Origin: Hydrogenophaga intermedia
GTDB taxonomy: Bacteria > Pseudomonadota > Gammaproteobacteria > Burkholderiales > Burkholderiaceae_C
Length of the DNA: 6,314 nt
Direction of reading: 5' to 3'
NCBI GenBank assembly: GCA_945869245.1
Contig: CAMBOY010000187.1
Coordinates: 1 to 6,314, forward strand
Every line of letters starts with the position of its first letter. Position 1 is the first letter of the stretch. The notes under the pieces are model-generated. The model was not told the origin of the DNA. It was given only the letters and a program-made list of their open reading frames with translations, and ran no database searches. This document shows positions 1 to 5,384 of this stretch, piece by piece. The position numbers and the translations under genes are program-made.

Positions 1-130
1 GGACGCATTGGCCACCAAAATCATCAAAGGGGGTTCTGGCGTGTGGGGCGCGATCCCCATGCCCGCCAACCCCCAGGTCAGTGCAGCCGACGCCAAGAAG
101 CTGGCCGCCTGGGTGCTGGCCCAGAAATGA
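1..130 (+). CDS. Class I cytochrome c (c-551/c-552 type), C-terminal fragment
   Basis: This is the 3' end of a gene that begins before the window. The first complete codon is at position 2 and the TGA stop at 128-130, leaving 42 visible residues. They include GGSGVWGAIPMPAN and a final helix ending in KKLAAWVLAQK. In small class I cytochromes c of the Pseudomonas c-551 kind, the Met of the PMPxN motif (codon 59-61) is the sixth ligand to the haem iron, and the last helix packs against the haem. The CXXCH haem-attachment site would lie upstream and cannot be seen. By family the protein is a periplasmic electron carrier that passes electrons to terminal oxidases or reductases; which partner it serves cannot be told here. 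A strong terminator follows 23 bp after the stop, so it is the last gene of its transcript. Confidence 0.88.
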   Translation, partial: DALATKIIKGGSGVWGAIPMPANPQVSAADAKKLAAWVLAQK

Positions 131-153
131 TCGGGCATTGACTTGAGCACCAC

Positions 154-179
154 AACGGCCCTGCGGGGCCGTTTTTTTT
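154..179 (+). terminator. Intrinsic terminator of the cytochrome c gene
   Basis: A perfect 8-bp stem (154-161 pairing with 166-173, core ACGGCCC/GGGCCGT) closes a TGCG loop at 162-165. A run of eight T residues on the plus strand (172-179) overlaps the end of the stem. This is a classic rho-independent terminator 23 bp downstream of the cytochrome stop codon. Confidence 0.93.
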
Positions 180-211
180 GCTGACACGGCCAAACCGGTG
201 CGCCAAAAACA

Positions 212-241
212 AAAAGCCCCGGCACGTGTGCCGGGGCTTTT
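212..241 (-). terminator. Intrinsic terminator downstream of tRNA-Val and relA
   Basis: A long hairpin has a GC-rich core AGCCCCGGCA (215-224) paired with TGCCGGGGCT (229-238), a four-base loop (CGTG, 225-228) and A/T extensions on both sides. Read on the minus strand it runs into TTTTT-G-TTTTT (rc of 205-215), so it best serves transcripts coming from the tRNA side. The plus-strand tail is a weaker TTTT-GTGTT, so it could work in both directions. It begins 4 bp beyond the encoded CCA end of the tRNA. Confidence 0.9.
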
Positions 242-245
242 GTGT

Positions 246-322
246 TGGTAGGCGCGATTGGACTCGAACCAACGACCCCCACCATGTCAAGGTGGTGCTC
301 TAACCAGCTGAGCTACGCGCCT
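246..322 (-). tRNA. tRNA-Val (anticodon GAC)
   Basis: On the minus strand the sequence folds as a full 77-nt cloverleaf. The acceptor stem is AGGCGCG/CGCGCCT, followed by U8-A9, a D-stem GCTC/GAGC, and an anticodon stem CCACC/GGTGG around the loop TTGACAT. The variable region is GGGTC, and the T-arm GTTGG-TTCGAGT-CCAAT includes a G-U closing pair. The genome-encoded 3' end is A-CCA. The anticodon GAC (loop positions 34-36) reads GUC and GUU valine codons. The D-arm, anticodon arm and variable loop closely match my memory of enterobacterial tRNA-Val(GAC). The gene starts 39 bp after the relA stop and is followed at once by a hairpin terminator, so it may be expressed both from its own promoter and by readthrough from relA. 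Confidence 0.96.
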
Positions 323-343
323 GAAGTCTGTTCGAAGCCTCGC

Positions 344-349
344 AGTATA
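344..349 (-). promoter_or_regulatory. Candidate -10 box for tRNA-Val with GC-rich discriminator
   Basis: On the minus strand TATACT (5 of 6 matches to TATAAT) lies 21 bp upstream of the tRNA 5' end and is followed by GCGAGGC. That spacing would give a short 5' leader to be trimmed by RNase P. A GC-rich discriminator after the -10 is the known mark of stable-RNA promoters that are repressed by (p)ppGpp. No good -35 hexamer is visible at 16-18 bp; the expected position falls at the 3' end of relA (about 366-372) and reads CAGGAA or GCAGGA. The call therefore rests on the -10 and context only. Confidence 0.35.
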
Positions 350-361
350 GCAGCAAAAGCG

Positions 362-2650
362 CTACTTCCTGCGCACATCAAGCACACCAGCCACATCGCC
401 CACCACCGACATCGCGCGCGCCACCTGCACAGCGCTGCGCACTTCGATGGTGAAGGTCATCCAGGCCACACCTTTGACCGATTGGGTCTGCACGCCAATC
501 ACATTCATTTTCTCGCGGGCAAACACATCCGAGATGTCGCGCAGCAAGCCCTGGCGGTCGGTCGCTTGCACCGCCACGTCCACCGGGTACACGGCTTTGT
601 CCTCGCCTTTGCTCGCGCCACCCCACTGCACATCGATCACGCGGTCCGGGGTGCGAGCGGCAAGATGGCGAAAGTCCGGGCAATCGCTGCGGTGGATGCT
701 CACGCCCTTGCCACGGGTGATGAAGCCCCGAATATCGTCCGGTGGCGCTGGCTTGCAGCAGCGCGCCAGCTGCGTCATGAGCGAATCCACCCCCACCACC
801 AGCACGCCACCCGGGCCGCCAGAGGTGTGCCCGCTGCGTGGCTTGCGCAGCGGCACATCCGCCGGATCTGGCTCGGCCTCCGGCGAACGCCACACCGACT
901 CCACAGCGCGCAGGCTCAGCTCTTCTTTGCCCAGCGCTTCGTACAGCGCATTGGCGTTGTCCAAGCCCAAGGCCTGCGCCAGTTCGTCGTGGCGCTGCGC
1001 GGTTTTGCCTTCGCGCTGCAGCAGTTTGTCCAAAGCCTCGCGGCCTTTGGCCAAGGTTTGCTCCATGGCCAGGGCGTTGAACCACGCACGCACCTTGCTC
1101 TTGGCCCGGTGGCTGACCAAAAAACCCAGATCGGGGTTGAGCCAGTCGCGCGATGGACCGCCCTCTTTGGCCGACACAATCTCCACCGTCTGGCCGTTCT
1201 GCAGCGGGGTGTTGAGTGTGACCATGGCGCCATCGACCCGCGCGCCCCGGCAGCGGTGTCCCAGGCTGGTGTGCACGCTGTAAGCAAAATCCAGCGCGGT
1301 CGCGCCTTGGGGCAGTTCCACAATCGCAGCGTCTGGCGTCAGCACATAGATGCGATCGTCAAACAAACCCGTGGCACTGCCGCTGAGGTCGCGTTCCCAG
1401 GCCAGCAATTGGCGCAGCACCGCGATCTTGGCGTCGTACTCCGAACTGGCCGACACACCGGCATACCCTTTGGTGCCCGCTTCTTTGTAGGCCCAATGCG
1501 CCGCCACCCCGTGTTCGGCGTGGTCGTGCATGGCCTGGGTGCGGATCTGAATTTCAAACGCCCGCCCCTGTGCGTCGCGCACCACCGTGTGCAGCGACTG
1601 GTACCCATTGGGCTTGGGTTTGGCAATGTAGTCGTCGAACTCCTCGGCGATGGGGGTGTAGTGCGCGTGCACATAGGCCAAGGCGGCGTAGCACGCGTCG
1701 ACGTTGTCGACCACCACACGCAGCGCGCGGATGTCAAACACCCGCTCAAAGTCGAGCGACTTGCCGCGCATTTTTTTGACGATGCTGTAGATGTGTTTGG
1801 GGCGCCCCGCCACCTGCGCCACCACGCCCTGGGCGGCCAAGGCACTTTCCAGGTCGCTGCGCACCTGCTCCACATGCGCTTCGCGCTCCACACGCTTTTC
1901 ATCCAGCCAGCGCGCCACCCGCTTGTAGGTGTCTGGGTCCAGAAACCGGAAGGCCAGGTCTTCTAGTTCCCACTTGATTTGCCAAATGCCCAGGCGGTTG
2001 GCCAAGGGGGCAAACACATGCAGCGACTCGCTGGCCAGTGCAGGCCCCGGGTCGCCCCTGATGGCGGCAAAGTAGCGCAAGGTCTGTAGCCGAGAGGCCA
2101 GGCGCAGCATCACCACCCGCATGTCGCGCGAGAAGGCCAGCAGCATCTTGCGCACGTTTTCGGTCTGTGACGCGGCCAGCTCAGACACCGGTTGCTTGGC
2201 CACAGACGGCACCGGCAGGGCGGCGTCTTGTGCGGCCTGGCGCTCTTCGGCCTTGCGCGCCTCGACCTCGATGCTTTTGTTGCGCGCCGCGCGCTGCAGT
2301 TGCACCAGCTTGGTGGTCTCCATGGCCAAGGCAGCGAAGTGCTCACCAAAGGCTTTGGTGATGGTTTCCTGCGGGCGGTTCAGGTGCTGACAGGCGTACA
2401 CCAAGTAGGCAGCAGCCTGCATGGCTTGCGAGCCGCCAATGTGCTGCAAGATGGCGGCCACGGCGTCGGCGTGCGACAGAATGTTCTCGCCCGTGTCGAG
2501 GTTTTCGTAGGCCAGCAAGGGTTCGGCAAAGGCGCGCGCGCGGGCCAAGGCGTGGTCGTCGGCCGGCAAGTCGGCCGAGGTGGCCACCACAATCGCCGAG
2601 CGCGCGCTGTCGGCCACCGCTTTGCGTTCGGTGCTCGGGGCATCAGCCAT
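362..2650 (-). CDS. relA: RelA-type GTP pyrophosphokinase, (p)ppGpp synthetase
   Basis: This cytoplasmic, ribosome-associated enzyme of 762 aa transfers pyrophosphate from ATP to GDP/GTP, making (p)ppGpp when uncharged tRNA enters the ribosome. Domains in order: a degenerate HD region (about 40-190), synthetase (about 270-390), TGS (431-493), helical linker, zinc-finger-like domain with CC at 631-632 and DC at 656-657, and ACT (687-760). In the synthetase, D306 (VFDIRALRV), Y350 (KPNGYQS) and E366 (EIQIRT) match known active-site positions. EFDD at 337-340 is the ExDD signature of monofunctional RelA; bifunctional Rel/SpoT carries RxKD. The HD motif is lost: about residues 83-94 read LVYACQHLNRPQ instead of LLHDTVEDT, so hydrolysis is not expected. 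The ATG at 2650 lies inside the hydrolase stop region (ATGGCTGA) behind a weak GGGTGG, implying translational coupling. A frame-open extension to 2716 is rejected because it would run deep inside the hydrolase gene with no RelA-like sequence. Confidence 0.96.
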   Translation of the reverse strand: MADAPSTERKAVADSARSAIVVATSADLPADDHALARARAFAEPLLAYENLDTGENILSHADAVAAILQHIGGSQAMQAAAYLVYACQHLNRPQETITKAFGEHFAALAMETTKLVQLQRAARNKSIEVEARKAEERQAAQDAALPVPSVAKQPVSELAASQTENVRKMLLAFSRDMRVVMLRLASRLQTLRYFAAIRGDPGPALASESLHVFAPLANRLGIWQIKWELEDLAFRFLDPDTYKRVARWLDEKRVEREAHVEQVRSDLESALAAQGVVAQVAGRPKHIYSIVKKMRGKSLDFERVFDIRALRVVVDNVDACYAALAYVHAHYTPIAEEFDDYIAKPKPNGYQSLHTVVRDAQGRAFEIQIRTQAMHDHAEHGVAAHWAYKEAGTKGYAGVSASSEYDAKIAVLRQLLAWERDLSGSATGLFDDRIYVLTPDAAIVELPQGATALDFAYSVHTSLGHRCRGARVDGAMVTLNTPLQNGQTVEIVSAKEGGPSRDWLNPDLGFLVSHRAKSKVRAWFNALAMEQTLAKGREALDKLLQREGKTAQRHDELAQALGLDNANALYEALGKEELSLRAVESVWRSPEAEPDPADVPLRKPRSGHTSGGPGGVLVVGVDSLMTQLARCCKPAPPDDIRGFITRGKGVSIHRSDCPDFRHLAARTPDRVIDVQWGGASKGEDKAVYPVDVAVQATDRQGLLRDISDVFAREKMNVIGVQTQSVKGVAWMTFTIEVRSAVQVARAMSVVGDVAGVLDVRRK

Positions 2651-3578
2651 GCGCGCCACCCAACAAAAAGTCGCGCACCACAGCCACCTGGTCGCTGGCC
2701 ACCAGGGTGGGCGCATGACCGACCCCAGCCACCGTGTGGGCGCGGGCGCGGGGACCGCGCTCGGTCATGGCTTGCAGCGTGGCGACGCTCAGCAGATCGG
2801 AATGTTGCCCCCGCAGCACCAGGGTCGGCGCGCTGATGGCGTCGTAGGCGGCCCACAGCGCGGCTTCGCCAGCGGCGGCGGCTTGCGCGGCGGTCTCCGG
2901 CGGCAGTTGCAACAAAGCCTTGAAGGCTGCACCAATCGCCGGGTCGTAGTGCAGACCCCAGCGCCCGTCGCGCTCGCGCAGCATGGGCAGCGACAAGTCG
3001 CGCCACTGCTGCGGGGTGTGCGGACCAAAGCCCACCGACAAAATGGCCAAGGCGTCCACCGCCGCCTGCACCGAGGGGAACACGGGGTCGGCGCCCACAT
3101 AGGTGCCGATGCGCTGCAGGGCGCTCCACTCCAGCGCCGGTCCCACATCGTTGAGCACCAGTCGGCGCGGCGCGTGTTCGGCCACACTGGCCACACCCAT
3201 GCCGATCAGGCCACCCATGCTGGTGCCCACCCAATCGATCTGTACGCCGGGCTGCTGGGCGCGCAGCCGCTGCATGAGCGCCATGATGTCGCCCACATAG
3301 GTGGGCACTTGGTATTGCAGCGGATCGGCCAGCCAATCGCTGTGGCCACGGCCGGCCACATCGACCGCAATCACCCGTGCGTGGGCGCTCAGGGCGCGGG
3401 CCAGCACATCGAAGTCGCGGCCCTGGCGGGTCAGGCCATGCACACACAGCACCACATGGTCTGGGTCGCCGCCCGGCTGCGCCAGCCAGTCCCAATAGGC
3501 CATGCGCCGTTGTCCGCCGGCGCGCGCGGGTGCGCCCGGCACTTCGATGAAGGACAAGATCGGCGTAACGTGGGACAC
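2643..3578 (-). CDS. Alpha/beta-fold hydrolase of unknown substrate
   Basis: This 311-aa single-domain alpha/beta hydrolase is probably cytoplasmic, as no signal peptide is seen. The oxyanion-hole segment is VLCVHGL (HG at 47-48), and the strand-turn VIAVDVAGRGHSDW (69-82) is typical of the family. The nucleophile elbow is GTSMGG with Ser120. The likely acid is Asp261 (RGQHSDLL) and the catalytic His is 288 (GVGHAP), so the triad is complete. The helical lid falls at about 145-245. The family covers esterases, C-C hydrolases and haloperoxidase-like enzymes, so the substrate cannot be read from the sequence. The start is a GTG at 3576-3578 with GGAG six nt upstream; a later in-frame ATG at Met26 is possible but has less support. 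It is the first gene of an operon with relA, overlapping it by 8 nt, and is divergent from bdhA. A role on hydroxyalkanoate esters is an attractive guess from the neighbour but is not shown. Confidence 0.9.
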   Translation of the reverse strand: MSHVTPILSFIEVPGAPARAGGQRRMAYWDWLAQPGGDPDHVVLCVHGLTRQGRDFDVLARALSAHARVIAVDVAGRGHSDWLADPLQYQVPTYVGDIMALMQRLRAQQPGVQIDWVGTSMGGLIGMGVASVAEHAPRRLVLNDVGPALEWSALQRIGTYVGADPVFPSVQAAVDALAILSVGFGPHTPQQWRDLSLPMLRERDGRWGLHYDPAIGAAFKALLQLPPETAAQAAAAGEAALWAAYDAISAPTLVLRGQHSDLLSVATLQAMTERGPRARAHTVAGVGHAPTLVASDQVAVVRDFLLGGAHG

Positions 3579-3584
3579 AGGCGA

Positions 3585-3588
3585 CTCC
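3585..3588 (-). promoter_or_regulatory. Ribosome binding site that supports the hydrolase GTG start
   Basis: On the minus strand GGAG lies 6 nt before the GTG at 3578-3576. No ATG exists upstream in frame before the TGA at 3602-3600. The next ATG (Met26) would leave out residues that extend the N-terminal strand. This favours the GTG start. Confidence 0.6.
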
Positions 3589-3631
3589 GTGATAATGATT
3601 CAAGTGTTTGGTGGATCTATCGTAATAGAAC

Positions 3632-3636
3632 AGGAG
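3632..3636 (+). promoter_or_regulatory. Ribosome binding site of bdhA
   Basis: AGGAG sits 8 nt before the ATG at 3645-3647. This fixes the start of bdhA and rules out the much longer open frame that continues upstream, antisense to the hydrolase and relA. Confidence 0.85.
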
Positions 3637-3644
3637 TAGCTCTG

Positions 3645-4415
3645 ATGCTGAAGAACAAGACAGCCCTCGTCACCGGCTCAACCAGCGGTATCGGTCTGGG
3701 CATTGCCAAGGCGCTGGCGCGCCAGGGCGCCAATATTGTGCTCAATGGTTTTGGCGACGCCGAAGGCCCGCAGGCCGAGATCCGCGCGCTCGGCGTGAAC
3801 GTGGCCTACCACGGCGCTGACATGAGCCAAGCCAGCGAGATCGAGGCCATGATGGCCTTTGCCGCCGAGCGCTTTGGCCAGGTCGATATCTTGGTGAACA
3901 ACGCCGGTATTCAGCATGTCTCGCGCATTGAGAACTTTCCCACCGAGCGCTGGGACGCGATCATCGCCATCAACCTCACCAGCGCTTTCCACACCACCCG
4001 TTTGGCGCTGCCGGCCATGCGCGCGGCCAACTGGGGCCGCATCATCAACGTGGCGTCGGTGCACGGCCTGGTGGCCTCGGCCGAGAAATCGGCCTATGTG
4101 GCGGCCAAACACGGCATCGTGGGCCTGACCAAGGTCACCGCGCTGGAAAACGCCACCACCGGCGTGACCTGCAACGCCATCTGCCCCGGCTGGGTGCTGA
4201 CCCCGTTGGTGCAAAAACAGGTGGACGCCAAAGCCGCCGCGCTGGGCGTGTCCAACGAAGACGCCAAAAAAGCGCTGCTGGGCGAAAAAGAGCCGTCCAT
4301 GCAGTTCACCACGCCCGACGAGCTGGGCGAACTGGCGGTGTTCTTCTGCTCGGCCGCTGCCAACAATGTGCGTGGCGTGGCCTGGAACATGGACGGCGGC
4401 TGGGTGGCGCAGTAA
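3645..4415 (+). CDS. bdhA: (R)-3-hydroxybutyrate dehydrogenase, SDR family
   Basis: This 256-aa classical short-chain dehydrogenase/reductase oxidises (R)-3-hydroxybutyrate to acetoacetate with NAD+. In PHB-storing bacteria the step returns depolymerised storage carbon to acetyl-CoA. The Rossmann nucleotide motif is TGSTSGIG (10-17), and NNAG lies at 85-88. The catalytic tetrad is Asn110, Ser138, Tyr151 and Lys155 (YVAAK). Residues known to hold the substrate carboxylate in the Pseudomonas fragi enzyme, to which I match this from memory, have counterparts at Gln90 (NAGIQH), His140 (SVHG), Lys148 (EKSAY) and Gln192 (QKQVD). This is why I call it BdhA and not a generic SDR or PhaB/FabG. PGWVLTPLV (181-189) and the end DGGWVAQ are also typical. 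Length is within a few residues of the family norm. The gene stands alone, divergent from the hydrolase-relA operon and convergent with the SIMPL gene. Confidence 0.93.
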   Translation: MLKNKTALVTGSTSGIGLGIAKALARQGANIVLNGFGDAEGPQAEIRALGVNVAYHGADMSQASEIEAMMAFAAERFGQVDILVNNAGIQHVSRIENFPTERWDAIIAINLTSAFHTTRLALPAMRAANWGRIINVASVHGLVASAEKSAYVAAKHGIVGLTKVTALENATTGVTCNAICPGWVLTPLVQKQVDAKAAALGVSNEDAKKALLGEKEPSMQFTTPDELGELAVFFCSAAANNVRGVAWNMDGGWVAQ

Positions 4416-4470
4416 TGTGGCACGGGGCGGCACAGGGCGGCGCGATGCCACCCCTGGCGCCCGCGGCCGA
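4416..4470. other. Convergent intergenic gap between bdhA and the SIMPL gene
   Basis: This 55-bp GC-rich spacer separates two convergent stop codons. It has two tandem copies of a 10-bp unit GGCAC(G/A)GGGC at 4419-4438 and a distant 6-bp inverted repeat GTGGCA (4417-4422) / TGCCAC (4446-4451) with a 23-nt loop. No T-run follows on either strand, so a standard intrinsic terminator is not evident. Ending may be rho-dependent or lie within the opposing gene. Confidence 0.5.
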
Positions 4471-5196
4471 TCAGCGCATCTGCACCGTGCCGCTGACCGT
4501 GATGTGAACAGTCGCCTTGCCGGCTTCTACGGGCACCGCCATGTCGGCCGCTGCCGCCATGGCCATGGGCGCGGCCATGGCGCGGTGGGCGATCACCGGC
4601 GCACCCTGATCGGCCGAACTCACCGACACCTGGCGCACGGTGTAGCCGCTGAAGCCAAAGCTGCGGCTCAATTCCTGAGCGCGCTGGCGAAAACGCTCCA
4701 CCGCCAGTGTCTGCACTTGCGACTCGAGCTGTTGCCGCCCCTCGCGTGAGAGCGAAAACCCGGCGCTGCTGACCGCCATGCCAGGCACTTTGCCAGCGGC
4801 GGCACTGACGCGGGCAAAGTCGCGGCCCTCAATCACCACCTCGGCACTGCCCTGCCAGCCAATCACTCGGCCCTGGTTGTTGTGGCGTGGGTAAATGCCA
4901 AAGCTGCCGGTGCGCACTTCCATTTGTTGCGGCTGGGCTTGCGCACGCAAGCTGGCCAAAGCGGCTTCCACGATCACCTTGAGTTGGTTCTGGGCACTCA
5001 CCGCATCGGCGGCGTCGGTGCTGGCGCGCACCACCATGGTGAGCCAATCCTCAGGCACGTCTTTGAAAGCGCTGGCGCTCAGAGACACTTGGTTGCTCGG
5101 CTCGGCCGCTGTCTGGGCCGCAGCGGCACCCGACACAGCCACAGCGGCGGCGGCCACCCACCCAGCCGAACGCGACAACACATAACGAGACGACAT
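4471..5196 (-). CDS. Periplasmic SIMPL-domain (DUF541, YggE-like) protein
   Basis: This 241-aa secreted protein has an N-terminal signal peptide: MSSRYVLSRS, then a hydrophobic Ala/Val core (11-27), with likely signal peptidase I cleavage after Ala27 in AAAA-Q. The rest fits the SIMPL/DUF541 fold. It has VSLSASAFKDVPEDWLTMVV near the mature N-terminus, SFGIYPRHNNQGRVIGWQGSAEVVIEG (98-124), the REGRQQLESQ(V)QTLAVERFRQRAQELSRSFG helix (151-181), and a final strand KATVHITVSGTVQ. The E. coli relative YggE is about the same length and has been linked to lowering oxidative stress; the molecular function of the family is unclear. An Ala/Met-rich low-complexity loop (203-220) interrupts the last two strands, a common variable spot. 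The start is fixed by AGGAG 5 nt upstream and by the signal peptide; the frame stays open to 5349 but that extension looks non-coding. The gene is divergent from ompR-envZ, so envelope-stress co-regulation is possible but not shown. Confidence 0.88.
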   Translation of the reverse strand: MSSRYVLSRSAGWVAAAAVAVSGAAAAQTAAEPSNQVSLSASAFKDVPEDWLTMVVRASTDAADAVSAQNQLKVIVEAALASLRAQAQPQQMEVRTGSFGIYPRHNNQGRVIGWQGSAEVVIEGRDFARVSAAAGKVPGMAVSSAGFSLSREGRQQLESQVQTLAVERFRQRAQELSRSFGFSGYTVRQVSVSSADQGAPVIAHRAMAAPMAMAAAADMAVPVEAGKATVHITVSGTVQMR

Positions 5197-5201
5197 AGAC
5201 A

Positions 5202-5206
5202 CTCCT
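5202..5206 (-). promoter_or_regulatory. Ribosome binding site that fixes the SIMPL protein start
   Basis: On the minus strand AGGAG lies 5 nt before the ATG at 5196-5194. The ATG opens directly onto a signal peptide, which excludes the longer open frame starting at 5349. Confidence 0.85.
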
Positions 5207-5259
5207 ACCGTAAAAACACCAAGATGGGACGGCAGTGTGCCAGCGCCAGCCCACAGCGC

Positions 5260-5275
5260 TTGCGAGCAATCGCAA
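5260..5275. repeat. Inverted repeat TTGCGA-N4-TCGCAA upstream of ompR
   Basis: Two perfect 6-bp arms flank a 4-bp spacer (GCAA). It overlaps the possible -35 of a rightward promoter. It has the size of a dimeric-regulator operator, but it could equally be a chance palindrome; the regulator is unknown. Confidence 0.4.
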
Positions 5276-5384
5276 CAGGTGTAAACAAACGTCACAAAAT
5301 ACCGGGTCCAGCAGCGCGCGGACCGCAGCTCGGCGGCGCGCACTGCCACAATGGCCCTATCCCGGTTTTGAAGCGAGTGGTGAC

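Larger units (their letters stand above)
3579..3644. promoter_or_regulatory. Divergent promoter region between the hydrolase-relA operon and bdhA
   Basis: These 66 bp are clearly AT-richer than the flanking genes and must hold the start signals for both directions unless promoters lie inside the coding regions. Candidate -10 elements are TAATAG at 3623-3628 on the plus strand and CATTAT (rc of 3592-3597) on the minus strand. Neither has a convincing -35 partner at standard spacing. A short inverted repeat CTAT-N4-ATAG lies at 3617-3628. The spacing is so tight that regulation of the two directions is likely to be linked. Exact start sites cannot be set from sequence alone. Confidence 0.45.
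5197..5384. promoter_or_regulatory. Divergent intergenic region between the SIMPL gene and ompR
   Basis: These 188 bp hold the expected promoters for the SIMPL gene (leftward) and ompR-envZ (rightward). Visible structure includes the inverted repeat TTGCGA-N4-TCGCAA at 5260-5275 and a pair of 10-bp direct repeats at 5281-5300. A weak sigma70-like pair reads rightward, TTGCGA (5260-5265) and TAAACA (5282-5287) with a 16-bp spacer; another weak -10-like CACAAT lies at about 5347-5352. None is strong enough to fix a transcription start. The segment is the most AT-rich part of the right half, around 5280-5303. Confidence 0.45.

Noticed and set aside
78..290. Small minus-strand frame across the tRNA and both terminators
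   Set aside because: It spans a tRNA gene and two terminator hairpins, so it cannot be a normal protein gene.
246..322. tRNA gene as an integration (att) site for a mobile element
   Set aside because: No integrase, no direct repeat of the tRNA 3' end and no foreign-looking DNA appear nearby; both flanks are ordinary conserved genes.
242..1966. 574-codon open frame on the plus strand opposite relA
   Set aside because: It runs antisense through the tRNA and the conserved relA domains. It is rich in His, Arg, Gln and Ala with no recognisable motif, as expected for the mirror frame of a GC-rich gene, and no ribosome site precedes it.
2651..2716. 22-residue N-terminal extension of RelA
   Set aside because: It would lie in the hydrolase coding region, has Trp/Cys-rich composition unlike RelA, and the internal ATG at 2650 fits an overlapping-operon start.
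2380..3603. 407-codon minus-strand frame overlapping the hydrolase and the relA start
   Set aside because: It is an Arg/Ala/Pro-rich out-of-frame shadow. The alternative frame has a full alpha/beta-hydrolase triad and then RelA.
2580..3644. Long in-frame upstream extension of bdhA, suggesting a fusion protein
   Set aside because: The extension is antisense to relA and the hydrolase and shows no domain. The strong AGGAG at 3632-3636 and the family N-terminus MLKxKxALVTG place the real start at 3645.
3678..4451. 257-codon minus-strand frame opposite bdhA
   Set aside because: It is a His/Gly/Val-rich mirror frame of a well-conserved dehydrogenase, with no motif of its own.
5197..5349. 51-residue extension of the SIMPL protein
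   Set aside because: The internal ATG at 5196 has AGGAG in front and begins a clean signal peptide; the extension would bury it.
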